A stretch of 64,000 nucleotides of DNA from Bradyrhizobium sp. MOS002 (GCF_003020115.1 NZ_PYFX01000004.1:682001-746000), one strand, 5' to 3'. Shown: positions 8,981-17,827, counted from the stretch's first letter. Notes: generated from the sequence alone by a model not told the origin. Numbers and translations are program-made.

Positions 8981-9460
8981 ATGTCACACGCCCGCAGCGA
9001 ATACGAGGATTTCAAGAAGATCGCGCCCGATGCGTATGAGCTGGTGCTGGCCCTGGGCCAGGTGGCGGCCAAGGCCGGCCTCGACAAGCAGCTTCTCGAA
9101 CTGGTCAAGCTGCGGGCCTCGCAGATCAACGGCTGCGCCTTCTGCCTGCAGCATCACATCCTGCTTTCGGAGCGGATCGGCGTGCCCGTCGACAAACTCA
9201 ATCTGGTCGTGGTCTGGCGCGAGGCGCCGATCTTTTCCGCGCGCGAACGTGCCGCGCTGGCCTGGGCCGAGGCACTGACCTGCCTGCCCGACGGAGTCGG
9301 CGAAGAGGTGTATGCCGAGGCGAGCCGTGAATTCTCCGAGACGGAGCTGACGTACCTGACCTCGGCGGTCGCATCGATCAACGTCTGGAACCGTTTTGGT
9401 GCGGCGTTTCACTGGACGCCGGCGACGCGGCCGGTCGCAGCGAATGCGGCGGCATCCTGA
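8981..9460 (+). CDS. Carboxymuconolactone decarboxylase family (AhpD-like) protein
   Basis: 159 residues of the CMD/AhpD fold. The motif NGCAFCLQHH carries the CxxC pair and downstream His typical of peroxidase-type alkylhydroperoxidase D proteins, so a thiol peroxidase or redox role is likely. SD-like GAGG precedes the ATG. It heads a two-gene operon with a cupin and is divergent from marR, which is a common arrangement for redox or antibiotic response units. Confidence 0.9.
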   Translation: MSHARSEYEDFKKIAPDAYELVLALGQVAAKAGLDKQLLELVKLRASQINGCAFCLQHHILLSERIGVPVDKLNLVVVWREAPIFSARERAALAWAEALTCLPDGVGEEVYAEASREFSETELTYLTSAVASINVWNRFGAAFHWTPATRPVAANAAAS

Positions 9461-9481
9461 TTGCCACGAAGGGAGGTTGTC

Positions 9482-9985
9482 ATGACTGCAATGAATTTGG
9501 CCGCCACACAACGCCCGGTGCCATCGCGTTCGATGGCGATCGCCGTCGTCGGCGGGCTCGCCTGTGCCCTTGCGATCGGAAAGGCGCTGCCGGTGACGAT
9601 GGACGCCATATCCGGCGCACTCTCGCCGCTTTGCGCCACCGCCGCCGAAAGCTCGCCGCTGGACAAGGTCGAACCGATCGGCTCCTACGCGCTGCCGAAC
9701 GTACCGGGCAAGCGCGTCACCATCGTGCGTGTGTTCTATGGTCCCGGCGGGTTTTCGCGGCCGCATCGTCACGCAGGATCCGTCACCGCTTACATCACCA
9801 AGGGCGAGATCCGCTCCCAGCTCGGCGGTGGCCCGGTCGAGACGTTTGGCGTCGGCCAGTCCTTCTTCGAGCCGCCCGGCTCGACGCACCTGGTCTCGGC
9901 CAATGCCAGCACCACGGAGCCGGCGGAATTGATCGCGGTCTTCGTGGCGGACGAGGGCGCGCAACTCACGACGCTGTTGGAGTAG
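9482..9985 (+). CDS. Cupin domain protein with N-terminal membrane segment
   Basis: 167 residues from the ATG at 9482, which has GGGAGG upstream; an in-frame TTG at 9461 is less likely. Residues ~15-40 form a hydrophobic segment (signal or anchor). The rest is a single cupin barrel: RPHRHAGSVTAYITKGEIRSQ (motif 1) and EPPGSTHLVSAN (motif 2), with His metal ligands. It begins 21 bp after the CMD gene and is surely co-transcribed. Confidence 0.85.
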   Translation: MTAMNLAATQRPVPSRSMAIAVVGGLACALAIGKALPVTMDAISGALSPLCATAAESSPLDKVEPIGSYALPNVPGKRVTIVRVFYGPGGFSRPHRHAGSVTAYITKGEIRSQLGGGPVETFGVGQSFFEPPGSTHLVSANASTTEPAELIAVFVADEGAQLTTLLE

Positions 9986-10015
9986 CTGGCACTCACAATC
10001 CGAAGCCGCTTTTGT

Positions 10016-11005
10016 TCAGGTCGGCTGCGATCGCTTCAGACGTTTCCATAACGGCGAAAGACCGTATGCGACGCCCGGTATCGCAGCTGCGCCGACGAGG
10101 AGCCCAACGACGCCTGAGATGGCTGCCTCGACCGACCATTCGACGATGCCGGCGATGGTGGGAAGGAGATGCACGGCAGCCTCCGTCGCGGAATGGACCG
10201 TTTGGCCGACCACTGGTGGGCCGTATTGTTCGATGCCGTGCAGGATGATGCCGCCCCCGACCCAGATCATCGCGGCGGTGCCGATGGTGCTCAGTACCGC
10301 AAGGAAGGCAGGCATGCCGCGGACGAGCGCACGTCCAAGCAGTCGGATTGCGCCGCCAATGACCGAGGCGCGATCATACCGCGCAAGGGCCAGGCCGACA
10401 TCGTCCGCCTTCACGATCAGGGCGACCACGCCGTAGACACCGACTGTGATGAAAATGGCGACGAGCGCCAGCACGAGCGCCTGCGTCCAGATGCTGCCCG
10501 CGGGGACGGCTGCCAGCGTGATCGCCATGATCTCCGCCGAGAGGATGAAATCCGTCTTGATGGCGCTCGCGACCTTCTCGTCCTCGACCGACCGCGCGTT
10601 CAACGCAATCGGCTGGAGCTGAGCTTCTTCGTGGCGCGCATGATGCGGCATCGCGGCTTCGAGTACCTTCTCGACACCCTCGTAGCAGAGAAAGGCTCCG
10701 CCCAGCATGAGCAGCGGCGTGACCGCGGCGGGAAGGAAATAACCAAGCAACAGGGCGATCGGCAGCAGGATCAGCAATTTGTTGCGCAGCGACCCAGCCG
10801 CAATCTTGCCCACGATCGGCAGTTCGCGTTTCGAGGCAAAGCCGATCACGTAGTTCGGCGTGACGGCTGCATCATCGATGACCACGCCCGCCGCCTTTGC
10901 TCCCGCCTTGGCCGTCTGGCCCGCTACATCGTCGAGCGAGGCCGCCGCCACCTTTGCAATCGCCGCGATATCATCGAGAAGACCAATCAGTCCGGCACTC
11001 ATCAA
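10016..11005 (-). CDS. DUF808 family inner-membrane protein (YedI-like)
   Basis: 329 residues. The N terminus matches DUF808: LIGLLDDIAAIAKVAAASLDDVAGQTAKAGAKAAGVVIDD, followed by PIVGKIAAGSLRNKLLI. Several transmembrane helices occupy the remainder. The family is widespread and has no known biochemical function. Either of two adjacent Met codons (11005 or 11002) may be the start. Confidence 0.9.
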   Translation of the reverse strand: MMSAGLIGLLDDIAAIAKVAAASLDDVAGQTAKAGAKAAGVVIDDAAVTPNYVIGFASKRELPIVGKIAAGSLRNKLLILLPIALLLGYFLPAAVTPLLMLGGAFLCYEGVEKVLEAAMPHHARHEEAQLQPIALNARSVEDEKVASAIKTDFILSAEIMAITLAAVPAGSIWTQALVLALVAIFITVGVYGVVALIVKADDVGLALARYDRASVIGGAIRLLGRALVRGMPAFLAVLSTIGTAAMIWVGGGIILHGIEQYGPPVVGQTVHSATEAAVHLLPTIAGIVEWSVEAAISGVVGLLVGAAAIPGVAYGLSPLWKRLKRSQPT

Positions 11006-11044
11006 CCCTGTTCCTTCGGCCGCCCGGCATGGGGACGAGCAGCG

Positions 11045-12667
11045 TCAATTCTCTTCGCCGCTCGATCCTTCGCGCTGGTCCGGCTTGATCACGTCCTCCG
11101 GCAGCGCATGCGCCACGGGCTGCGGCGTGCCTGCGATCTCCGGGCCAACCTCGCGGCCGCGGGCGCGGATCAGGCGCTCATAGGCGGAGACCAGCGTGAC
11201 GTAAGGACTGACCCAAATCCAGCCGTCACGGGTGAACACCTGCACGTCAAAATGCAGGTGCATCGAGGTGCCGGCGGGATGATCGAGATAGTTCGAGACC
11301 ACGCCGATCTTCTCGCCCTCCGATACGATGCGGCCATTGAGCACGCCATCTGCGTTCAGCGCCTGCGGGTTCATATGCATGTAGCGGAAACGGATGTGCT
11401 CGGTCCGGCTGTTGACTTGCAGCGTCACGGCCTGGTCCTTGGAGGCGCGGATGACCTTCGCATCGCGCACGGCGACGACGGCGCGCTGCTTGGGATCGCA
11501 GGCTTCGCGGCCTTCACCGGGCGGGGGGCACCCGGCCGCGCGGATGTCCTCGCCCTGATGGCCATAGCCGCCGCCGCATTGCCAGACCTCGAAACTGCGG
11601 GATTCGCAGAAATTGTCGCGCCAGGGATAGGCGGTCGTGCTCTCCATCTTGTCGCGCTTGGCATAGGATTGCGAGCGCACGAACGCGGGCGCCTTTTCGA
11701 GAGGAAAGCGGATCTGTGCATAGGCCATCACGTCGGGATGGCCGCCCAGCTTGCGATAGCCGGTGTTCGGGATGATGTCGCCGCTCGGCCGGTAGGTGAA
11801 GTCCGCAGAACGCCCCGCCGGACGATCGAGAATGTTCGAAGCGATGTCCGTCAGCGACCGCATGCGCTGGCCGCCGGCCACGCGCAGCGCCTTAAGGAAA
11901 CGCTCGGCGACCGGATGGGCCTCCTTGCAGGCAAGCCGCCGCGGCTTGGCGACGCTGTCGAGGCATTGGATCGAGACCACATAGGGGACGCCGAAACGGG
12001 TGAAAGCGTAGCGGACATAGCCTTCCCGGATGAATTTTCGCAGGTCCGGGTAGAGCGTTGCGAGCGGTTTGACCGGCTCGCCCTTGCCGCCCGAGGGGTC
12101 GGCAATGTCATAGACGAGCGCCGAACCCGTGATCTGCACCTCGACCGGCCTTGCGAAGACCCGGCTCGGCATGCCGTCTCCGGCGCCAGGCTCGAACGAG
12201 AAGGTCGCGCTGTATCCGGCCGGGCCGGCATCGAACATGTCGACGGAATTGAAGTCGGCCTGGTAGCGCGGCAACGCGAGGGTCGCCGGCGCGCCATTGC
12301 GCCGTGCTTCGAAATAAGCGGCTGCGTCGAACGGCAGCAGCACGGGCACGGAGCTGCGGGCGATGCCGGTGAAGAATTGCGAGGAGATCGCGTTGAGCTG
12401 CACCAGCGCCGGCATCGTGCGCGGATCGTAGCGCGGCACCGAACGACGCGGTGCGAAGATGAAATCGTCCGCGGCCCGGGGATGGGCGTTGATTTCGGTG
12501 CGGAGCTGGTCGAGCGCCGCGCGCCAATCGGCGCGCAGGGCTGTGAGGGAGGGGCTGCGGAATTCATCCGCAGCAAGCGGAGAGGCAAGGAGGAGCGAAA
12601 GCGACGCCAGAAGTTGCGAGACGAAGCGGAAACTTTTCCCAACCACTGTCTCGCCCCCCGGCGGCAC
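11045..12667 (-). CDS. M23 family metallopeptidase, exported
   Basis: 540 residues with an N-terminal signal sequence ending near SPLAADE. The C-terminal ~200 residues form a LytM/M23 domain: GHQGEDIRAA (HxxxD zinc ligands), YMHMNP, and MHLHFDVQVF (HxH). It is probably a periplasmic D,D-endopeptidase or a structural homologue acting on peptidoglycan. The N-terminal ~300 residues are unassigned. It ends 39 bp from the DUF808 gene and may share its transcript. Confidence 0.88.
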   Translation of the reverse strand: MPPGGETVVGKSFRFVSQLLASLSLLLASPLAADEFRSPSLTALRADWRAALDQLRTEINAHPRAADDFIFAPRRSVPRYDPRTMPALVQLNAISSQFFTGIARSSVPVLLPFDAAAYFEARRNGAPATLALPRYQADFNSVDMFDAGPAGYSATFSFEPGAGDGMPSRVFARPVEVQITGSALVYDIADPSGGKGEPVKPLATLYPDLRKFIREGYVRYAFTRFGVPYVVSIQCLDSVAKPRRLACKEAHPVAERFLKALRVAGGQRMRSLTDIASNILDRPAGRSADFTYRPSGDIIPNTGYRKLGGHPDVMAYAQIRFPLEKAPAFVRSQSYAKRDKMESTTAYPWRDNFCESRSFEVWQCGGGYGHQGEDIRAAGCPPPGEGREACDPKQRAVVAVRDAKVIRASKDQAVTLQVNSRTEHIRFRYMHMNPQALNADGVLNGRIVSEGEKIGVVSNYLDHPAGTSMHLHFDVQVFTRDGWIWVSPYVTLVSAYERLIRARGREVGPEIAGTPQPVAHALPEDVIKPDQREGSSGEEN

Positions 12668-12690
12668 CTGTTGCGCTCGCTTTGGCCCCG

Positions 12691-13257
12691 TCAGTCCTTG
12701 GCGCGCTCGGAGTAGGAGCCGTCTTCGGTCATCACCACGATTCGGGTGCCGACGGCGATGTGCGGCGGCACCGTGGTGCGCACGCCGTTGGACAAAATCG
12801 CCGGCTTGTAGGACGAGGAGGCGGTCTGGCCCTTGGTCACAGGCTCGGTCTCGACCACTTCGAGCGTCACGCGCTGCGGCAACGCGATCGACACCACGTT
12901 GACGTCGTGCGTCGACAATTTAACCGTCATGCTCTCCTGAAGATAGGCCGCGGCGTCGCCGATGACGTCCTTGGACACCTGGACCTGGTCATAGGTTTCC
13001 GGGTTCATGAAGTGGAAACCGTCACCGTCTTCATAGAGATAGGTGAAGTTGCGTTCTTCGATCGTGGCCTTCTCGACCTGGTCGGTGGTCTTGTAGCGCT
13101 CGGAGATCTTTACCCCGTCCGAGATTCGGCGCATTTCGATCTGGCTAACCGGGGTGCCCTTGCCGGGATGGATGTTCTCGGCGGTCACGACGACATATAG
13201 CTTGCCGTCTTGCTCGATCACGTTGCCCTTGCGAATAGAACTGGCGATGACTCTCAA
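12691..13257 (-). CDS. efp: Translation elongation factor P
   Basis: 188 residues, the normal EF-P length. EF-P relieves ribosome stalling at polyproline. The KOW-like domain I carries the loop HPGKGTP, whose Lys33 is the residue modified by EpmA/EpmB; domains II and III follow. The modifying enzymes are encoded divergently 160 bp away, so this factor is expected to be beta-lysylated. Confidence 0.97.
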   Translation of the reverse strand: MRVIASSIRKGNVIEQDGKLYVVVTAENIHPGKGTPVSQIEMRRISDGVKISERYKTTDQVEKATIEERNFTYLYEDGDGFHFMNPETYDQVQVSKDVIGDAAAYLQESMTVKLSTHDVNVVSIALPQRVTLEVVETEPVTKGQTASSSYKPAILSNGVRTTVPPHIAVGTRIVVMTEDGSYSERAKD

Positions 13258-13419
13258 AGCTTTATTTCCTGCTTGCTTGGCCCGGCTCGGGCCAGGACGT
13301 GGTCAAATTGATGGGGGACCTGGGGCCCCAAATCAGACCGCGGCACCCGTTTCGGGCCGCAACATACTGGTTTTGCCGTTGGATGCCAGCATTTTGCTGG
13401 CCTGCGGGACGCCCGGTTA

Positions 13420-14484
13420 ATGGCTGGGGACAAGCCGATGTCGCCGTTCTGGTCCCCCTCGCGGCATCTCGACCGCCGGCCCTTCCTGCAGGCCAGGGGA
13501 GCAATCACCGGGGCTCTACGGGGGTTTTTCGCCGAGCAGGGCTTCGTCGAGGTCGAAACCTCCGTTCTCCAGGTCTCTCCGGGCAACGAGACCCACCTGC
13601 ACGCCCCCCGGACGGAGATCATGCGACCCGACGGCAGCCGTGTGAGCCGATATTTGCGGACCTCGCCGGAATTCGCATGCAAGAAGCTGCTGGCGGCCGG
13701 GGAGACCCGGATTTTCGAGTTCGCCCGGGTGTTCCGGGACCGCGAGCGCGGCGACCTGCATTTGCCCGAATTCACCATGTTGGAATGGTACCGGGCAGAC
13801 GCCCCCTATGACGCCATCATGGCCGACTGCGTCGTCCTGATCGCCCGCGCGGCCCAGGCGACCGGGATCGGCACCTTCGCCTTCCGCGGCCGGACCGCCG
13901 ATCCCTTCGCGGAGCCGGAGCTCGTGACGGTGGCCGGCGCCTTCGAGCAGTTTGCGGGAATCGACCTGCTAGCGACCATTTCCGGCGGCGAGGGCGACCG
14001 TGCAGCGCTCGCCCGGGCCGCTGCCGGCAAGGTCCGCGTGGCCGAGGACGACACCTGGTCCGACATCTTCAGCAAGGTCCTGGTCGAGCATGTCGAGCCT
14101 CATCTGGGGCAGGGGCGTTTGACCATTCTGTTCGAATACCCATCTCCAGAGGCGGCACTGGCGCGCGTGAAGGCGGGCGATCCCCGCGTTGCCGAGCGGT
14201 TCGAGATCTATGCCTGCGGTGTCGAACTCGCCAACGGCTTTGGGGAACTGACCGACGCCGAGGAGCAGCGCAAGCGCTTCACGCAATCCATGGCAGAGAA
14301 GCAACGCCGCTACGGCGAAGCCTATCCGCTGGACGAGGACTTTCTGGCCGCGGTCGCGGCGATGCCGGAGGCGAGCGGCGTCGCGCTCGGCTTCGACCGG
14401 CTGGTGATGCTGGCCAGCGGCGCATCGCGAATTGATCAGGTGGTGTGGACGCCGCCAGCAAATGAAACGTTAAGCGAAACATGA
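13420..14484 (+). CDS. epmA: EF-P lysine aminoacylase EpmA (PoxA/GenX)
   Basis: 354 residues, a truncated class II lysyl-tRNA synthetase paralogue lacking the anticodon domain. It has GNETHLHAPRTE, the motif 2 region FRDRERGDLHLPEFTMLEWYR, and a C-terminal motif 3 ALGFDRLVMLASG. It attaches (R)-beta-lysine to EF-P. The start may also be the ATG at 13438. Its stop overlaps the epmB start by 4 bp (ATGA), so the two genes are translationally coupled. Confidence 0.95.
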   Translation: MAGDKPMSPFWSPSRHLDRRPFLQARGAITGALRGFFAEQGFVEVETSVLQVSPGNETHLHAPRTEIMRPDGSRVSRYLRTSPEFACKKLLAAGETRIFEFARVFRDRERGDLHLPEFTMLEWYRADAPYDAIMADCVVLIARAAQATGIGTFAFRGRTADPFAEPELVTVAGAFEQFAGIDLLATISGGEGDRAALARAAAGKVRVAEDDTWSDIFSKVLVEHVEPHLGQGRLTILFEYPSPEAALARVKAGDPRVAERFEIYACGVELANGFGELTDAEEQRKRFTQSMAEKQRRYGEAYPLDEDFLAAVAAMPEASGVALGFDRLVMLASGASRIDQVVWTPPANETLSET

Positions 14485-15575
14485 CGAAGAGCAATCTTGC
14501 ACGGACATTGCGCGAGCCGGCCGAACTAGTGGCCGAGCAGCTGGCGCCCGCCACAGCGCTGCCGGCGCTCGATCGCGTTGCCGCGCGCTATGCGGTTGCG
14601 ATCACGCCGGCGCTGCTCGATCTGATCGACAGGTCCGATCCCGACGATCCCATCGCGCGGCAATTCGTTCCGACGGCCGCGGAGCTGGTGATGCAGCCGG
14701 GCGAGAACGCAGATCCGATCGGCGATCATCCGCACTCGCCGGTTCCCGGGATCGTGCATCGCTATCCCGACCGCGTGCTGTTCAAGCTCGTTCACGTCTG
14801 CGCGGTCTATTGCCGCTTCTGCTTCCGCCGCGAGATGGTCGGACCCGGCAAGGAGAACGCGCTCTCGGACGACGCCTATCACGCGGCGATCGACTACATC
14901 CGCTCGCACAGCGAGATCTGGGAGGTGATTCTGACCGGGGGCGATCCCCTGATGCTGTCGCCGCGGCGGATGAGCGAGATCATGGCCGATCTGGCCGGCA
15001 TCGATCACGTCAAGATCATCCGCCTTCACACTCGCGTGCCGGTGGCCGAGCCCGCGCGCATCAGCGACGAGATGGTCGCGGCGCTGAAGGCCGAAGGCGC
15101 GACCACCTGGGTGGCGCTGCATGCCAACCATGCGCGCGAACTGACGGGGCCGGCGCGTGCCGCCTGCGCGCGGCTGGTCGATGCCGGAATTCCCATGGTC
15201 AGCCAGTCCGTGCTTTTGCGCGGCGTCAATGACAATTCGACCGCTCTGTCGGATTTGATGCGAGCTTTCGTCGAATGCCGGATCAAGCCCTACTACCTGC
15301 ATCACGGCGATCTCGCGCCCGGCACGGCGCATCTGCGAACGACACTCGCCGAGGGGCAGGATTTGATGCGGCAGCTGCGCGGACGGGTGTCCGGCTTGTG
15401 TCAGCCCGACTATGTCATCGACATTCCCGGCGGCGCCGGCAAGTCGCCGGTGGGGCCGAATTACGTGGTGCCGATGCAAAATACCGCACCCGATGCGCGT
15501 GATGCAGATCAAGAAACGCGCTATCGTATCGTGGATTATTGCGGCGACGTTCACCTCTATCCGCCCGAGACCTGA
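14481..15575 (+). CDS. epmB: EF-P beta-lysylation protein EpmB (lysine 2,3-aminomutase family)
   Basis: 364 residues of a radical-SAM, PLP-dependent aminomutase that makes (R)-beta-lysine. Cys107, Cys111 and Cys114 form the CxxxCxxC iron-sulfur motif in HVCAVYCRFCFRREM. TGGDPLM is the SAM-binding stretch, and the PGGAGKSPVGP segment holds the probable PLP lysine. It overlaps epmA by 4 bp. No epmC hydroxylase is seen here. Confidence 0.95.
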   Translation: MTKSNLARTLREPAELVAEQLAPATALPALDRVAARYAVAITPALLDLIDRSDPDDPIARQFVPTAAELVMQPGENADPIGDHPHSPVPGIVHRYPDRVLFKLVHVCAVYCRFCFRREMVGPGKENALSDDAYHAAIDYIRSHSEIWEVILTGGDPLMLSPRRMSEIMADLAGIDHVKIIRLHTRVPVAEPARISDEMVAALKAEGATTWVALHANHARELTGPARAACARLVDAGIPMVSQSVLLRGVNDNSTALSDLMRAFVECRIKPYYLHHGDLAPGTAHLRTTLAEGQDLMRQLRGRVSGLCQPDYVIDIPGGAGKSPVGPNYVVPMQNTAPDARDADQETRYRIVDYCGDVHLYPPET

Positions 15576-15619
15576 GCGGTCGCGATGGAGATGCTGGCTC
15601 GAGGAATGGAGGGAGAGAC

Positions 15620-15874
15620 ATGAAGAAGATCATGGTGGCAGTATCGCTCGTGGTCTTGCTCGGCGGCGCGGCGGTTGCGCAGACCGGCAGCCCCAAGGGA
15701 TCGACATCCGGGGGCGCGACCTCTGGATCGACGCCGTTGGCACCCGTGGGCCATCGTCAGCCGCGCGTCGCCGATGTGCCCAACGAGAAGAACCTGAGCG
15801 ACCCCAACGATCCCCTCAGCAAGGAAAATCAGGCGCTCGACAAGAAGATCAAGAGCATCTGCCGCGGCTGCTAG
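15620..15874 (+). CDS. Small secreted protein with C-terminal Cys pair
   Basis: 84 residues from the ATG at 15620, preceded by GGAGGGAGAG. It has a Sec signal (MKKIMVAVSLVVLLGGAAVA), a Ser/Gly/Thr-rich linker, then NEKNLSDPNDPLSKENQALDKKIKSICRGC. The conserved tail with a CxxC-like end suggests a folded motif or heme or metal contact, but no family is recognised. Confidence 0.75.
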   Translation: MKKIMVAVSLVVLLGGAAVAQTGSPKGSTSGGATSGSTPLAPVGHRQPRVADVPNEKNLSDPNDPLSKENQALDKKIKSICRGC

Positions 15875-15927
15875 GCGCCGGAGCAGCGGGCAGGGTGCGA
15901 CAGCCTCACCCCGCCCGCGATCGTTCG

Positions 15928-17013
15928 TCAGGCTGAGCGCTCGTGCAGCCCTGCGCGCTTGGCGTTGCGCCGGATCTCGACCGCGTCAGCGAGTTGCTTG
16001 AGCACGGTTGCCGTGGTCGCCCAGTCGATGCATCCGTCGGTGATGCTCTGGCCATAGGTGAGCGGCTTGCCCGGCACCACGTCCTGGCGGCCGGCGATGA
16101 GATTGCTCTCGACCATCACCCCCATGATGCGGTTCTCACCGCCGGAAATCTGCCCGGCGATGTCGGCCGTCACGAGCGGCTGGTTTTCCGGCTTCTTGCT
16201 CGAATTGGCGTGGCTCGCATCCACCATCAAAAGCGGTGCCACGCCGGACTTCGCCAGATCGTTGCAGGCCGCTGCGACGCTTGCCGCATCGTAGTTCGGC
16301 GCGCTCCCGCCGCGCAGGATGATGTGACAATCCTCGTTGCCCGCGGTCGAGGCGATCGCGGAGCGGCCGAGCTTGGTCACTGCCATGAAATGATGCGGAT
16401 TCGACGCCGACTTCACTGCGTCCGCTGCGATGCGCACGTTGCCGTCGGTGCCGTTCTTGAATCCGACCGGGCAGGACAGCCCCGAGGCCAGCTCGCGGTG
16501 GATCTGGCTTTCGGTCGTGCGCGCGCCGATCGCGGCCCATGACACGAGGTCCGCAATGTATTGCGGCGTCGTCATGTCGAGGAATTCGGTGCCGGCGGGC
16601 AGGCCGAGATTATTCACCGCCGAGAGCACGTTGCGCGCCAGCCGCAGGCCCTTGTTGATGTCGAAGCTGCCATCCAGATCAGGATCGTTGATCAGGCCCT
16701 TCCAGCCGACCGTGGTGCGCGGCTTCTCGAAATAGACGCGCATCACGATCTCGAGTTGGTCGGCAAGCTGTTCGCGCAAGCTCGCGAGGCGCTCGGCGTA
16801 TTCGAGCGCGGCCTTGGGATCATGCACCGAGCAGGGGCCGACCACGACCAGAAGCCGGTCGTCCTGGCCATTGAGGATCGCATGGATGGCGTTGCGTGCC
16901 GCCATCACCACACGCGTCGCGGTGAGCGTGCGCGGGACTTCCCGCATCACCTCTTCCGGCGTGCTCAGCTCTTTCAGTTCGCGGATACGAAGATCGTCGG
17001 TCGTGCTCAGCAC
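15928..17013 (-). CDS. 3-deoxy-7-phosphoheptulonate synthase (class I DAHP synthase)
   Basis: 361 residues, the length of the E. coli AroF/G/H type. It condenses phosphoenolpyruvate with erythrose 4-phosphate, the first step of aromatic amino acid synthesis. Motifs include VVGPCSVHDPKAALEYA, YFEKPRTTVGWKGLINDPDLDGS, ARTTESQIHRELASGLSCPVGFKNGTDG and DASHANSSKKPENQ. A GTG or the ATG-like start with AGGAGC sits just after a terminator helix; the leader between 17014 and 17216 looks like an attenuator. Isoform letter is not assignable. Confidence 0.95.
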   Translation of the reverse strand: MLSTTDDLRIRELKELSTPEEVMREVPRTLTATRVVMAARNAIHAILNGQDDRLLVVVGPCSVHDPKAALEYAERLASLREQLADQLEIVMRVYFEKPRTTVGWKGLINDPDLDGSFDINKGLRLARNVLSAVNNLGLPAGTEFLDMTTPQYIADLVSWAAIGARTTESQIHRELASGLSCPVGFKNGTDGNVRIAADAVKSASNPHHFMAVTKLGRSAIASTAGNEDCHIILRGGSAPNYDAASVAAACNDLAKSGVAPLLMVDASHANSSKKPENQPLVTADIAGQISGGENRIMGVMVESNLIAGRQDVVPGKPLTYGQSITDGCIDWATTATVLKQLADAVEIRRNAKRAGLHERSA

Positions 17014-17054
17014 GGCGGGCTCCTGTCATTTTGAGACCCGACCGGCCAATAAAA

Positions 17055-17076
17055 AAGCCGCCAGGTCTGGCGGCTT
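17055..17076 (-). terminator. Attenuator terminator in the DAHP synthase leader
   Basis: On the minus strand AAGCCGCCAG (17076-17067) pairs perfectly with CTGGCGGCTT (17064-17055) and is followed by TTTTTT (17056-17051). It sits upstream of the structural gene and downstream of a short aromatic-rich reading frame. The 5' arm GCCGCCAG can instead pair with an identical CTGGCGGC inside the leader frame (17129-17122), giving an alternative antiterminator. Confidence 0.85.
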
Positions 17077-17099
17077 GTTCGGACGTTTGCTGCAATGTT

Positions 17100-17180
17100 T
17101 CAGATTGAGCGCGATCCTCCTGCCGCCAGCGAGCTGTCGTAGCTAAAGTACCAAAAATAGCTGGTGACGAGGGTGATCAT
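17100..17180 (-). CDS. Aromatic-rich attenuator leader peptide (26 residues)
   Basis: ATG at 17180, stop TGA at 17102-17100. Residues 8-14 read Tyr-Phe-Trp-Tyr-Phe-Ser-Tyr, six aromatic residues in seven, covering all three end products of the pathway. It lies between a good promoter and the terminator that precedes the DAHP synthase gene. Codons 18-20 (Leu-Ala-Ala) contain the alternative pairing partner of the terminator. Stalling at the aromatic codons would leave that segment free to form the antiterminator; completion of translation would favour termination. The role is inferred from this layout. Confidence 0.85.
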   Translation of the reverse strand: MITLVTSYFWYFSYDSSLAAGGSRSI

Positions 17181-17187
17181 GGCCAGT

Positions 17188-17216
17188 CATATAGCGTGCG
17201 ATCGGCGGGTTGTCAC
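17188..17216 (-). promoter_or_regulatory. Promoter of the leader and DAHP synthase gene
   Basis: On the minus strand GTGACA (17216-17211) and TATATG (17193-17188) are separated by exactly 17 bp, close to the housekeeping consensus. The expected start is about seven bases on, at or beside the leader ATG (17180), so the leader mRNA would be leaderless. Confidence 0.65.
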
Positions 17217-17248
17217 CCCCCAAAGGAGGTGACGGCCACGGGGGCGCC

Positions 17249-17827
17249 TCAACTGTTGCTTTTGCGTGCCGCCAGCGCCATGCCGATCAGCGTGGCGCCG
17301 CCGAACAGCAGGTTGATGCCGACGAGGATGCCGATCGCCCATTCCGCTGAGCTCGGCAGTCCCGTGATCACCATGAACGAGATCGCGATGTCGACGAGGC
17401 CCGAGATCAGCAGCCACGACCAGCGGCCACCCGGCTCGCGGCGGTGCTCCAGTGCGTACATGATGGTGGCGATGCCCTCGGCGAGGAAATAGGCGCCGAG
17501 CACGATGGTCAGCGTCAGCACGGCCTGCATAGGTCGCGCCAGCAGCAGCATGCCTGCGAGCACGGCGAGCGCGGCCGAAATCAACGACCACCAGAAGCCC
17601 GGCGTGCTGCGCGCCCAATAGGTCGCGATCAATCCGCCGATGCCGCTGATCAGGAACATCCAGCCGAGGAAGATCGCAATCGCAAGGCTTGCGAGCGGCG
17701 GCAGGATCAGCGCGGCTACGCCGAGCACTGCAAGCAGGATGCCTTCGAACAGGAAGGCCTTCCAATGTGCCTTGACCGTCCGGCTCATGGCGGATTGCAG
17801 CCGGGAAAAATCCTCAGGCGATGTCAT
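17249..17827 (-). CDS. HdeD family membrane protein
   Basis: About 192 residues from the ATG at 17827 (MTSPEDFSRLQ); an upstream in-frame Met at 17860 is less likely. Six hydrophobic helices in DUF308 pairs match HdeD, an inner-membrane protein linked in enterics to acid resistance. It carries FEGILLAVLGVAALILPPLASL and later LLISGLVDIAISFMVITGLP. The biochemical role is unknown. Confidence 0.88.
   Translation of the reverse strand: MTSPEDFSRLQSAMSRTVKAHWKAFLFEGILLAVLGVAALILPPLASLAIAIFLGWMFLISGIGGLIATYWARSTPGFWWSLISAALAVLAGMLLLARPMQAVLTLTIVLGAYFLAEGIATIMYALEHRREPGGRWSWLLISGLVDIAISFMVITGLPSSAEWAIGILVGINLLFGGATLIGMALAARKSNS

Noticed and set aside
10169..12715. An 848-codon plus-strand open frame
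   Set aside because: It is antisense to the DUF808 and M23 peptidase genes, which have clear domain motifs; the translation is Arg/Asp/His-rich as expected from antisense of GC-rich codons.
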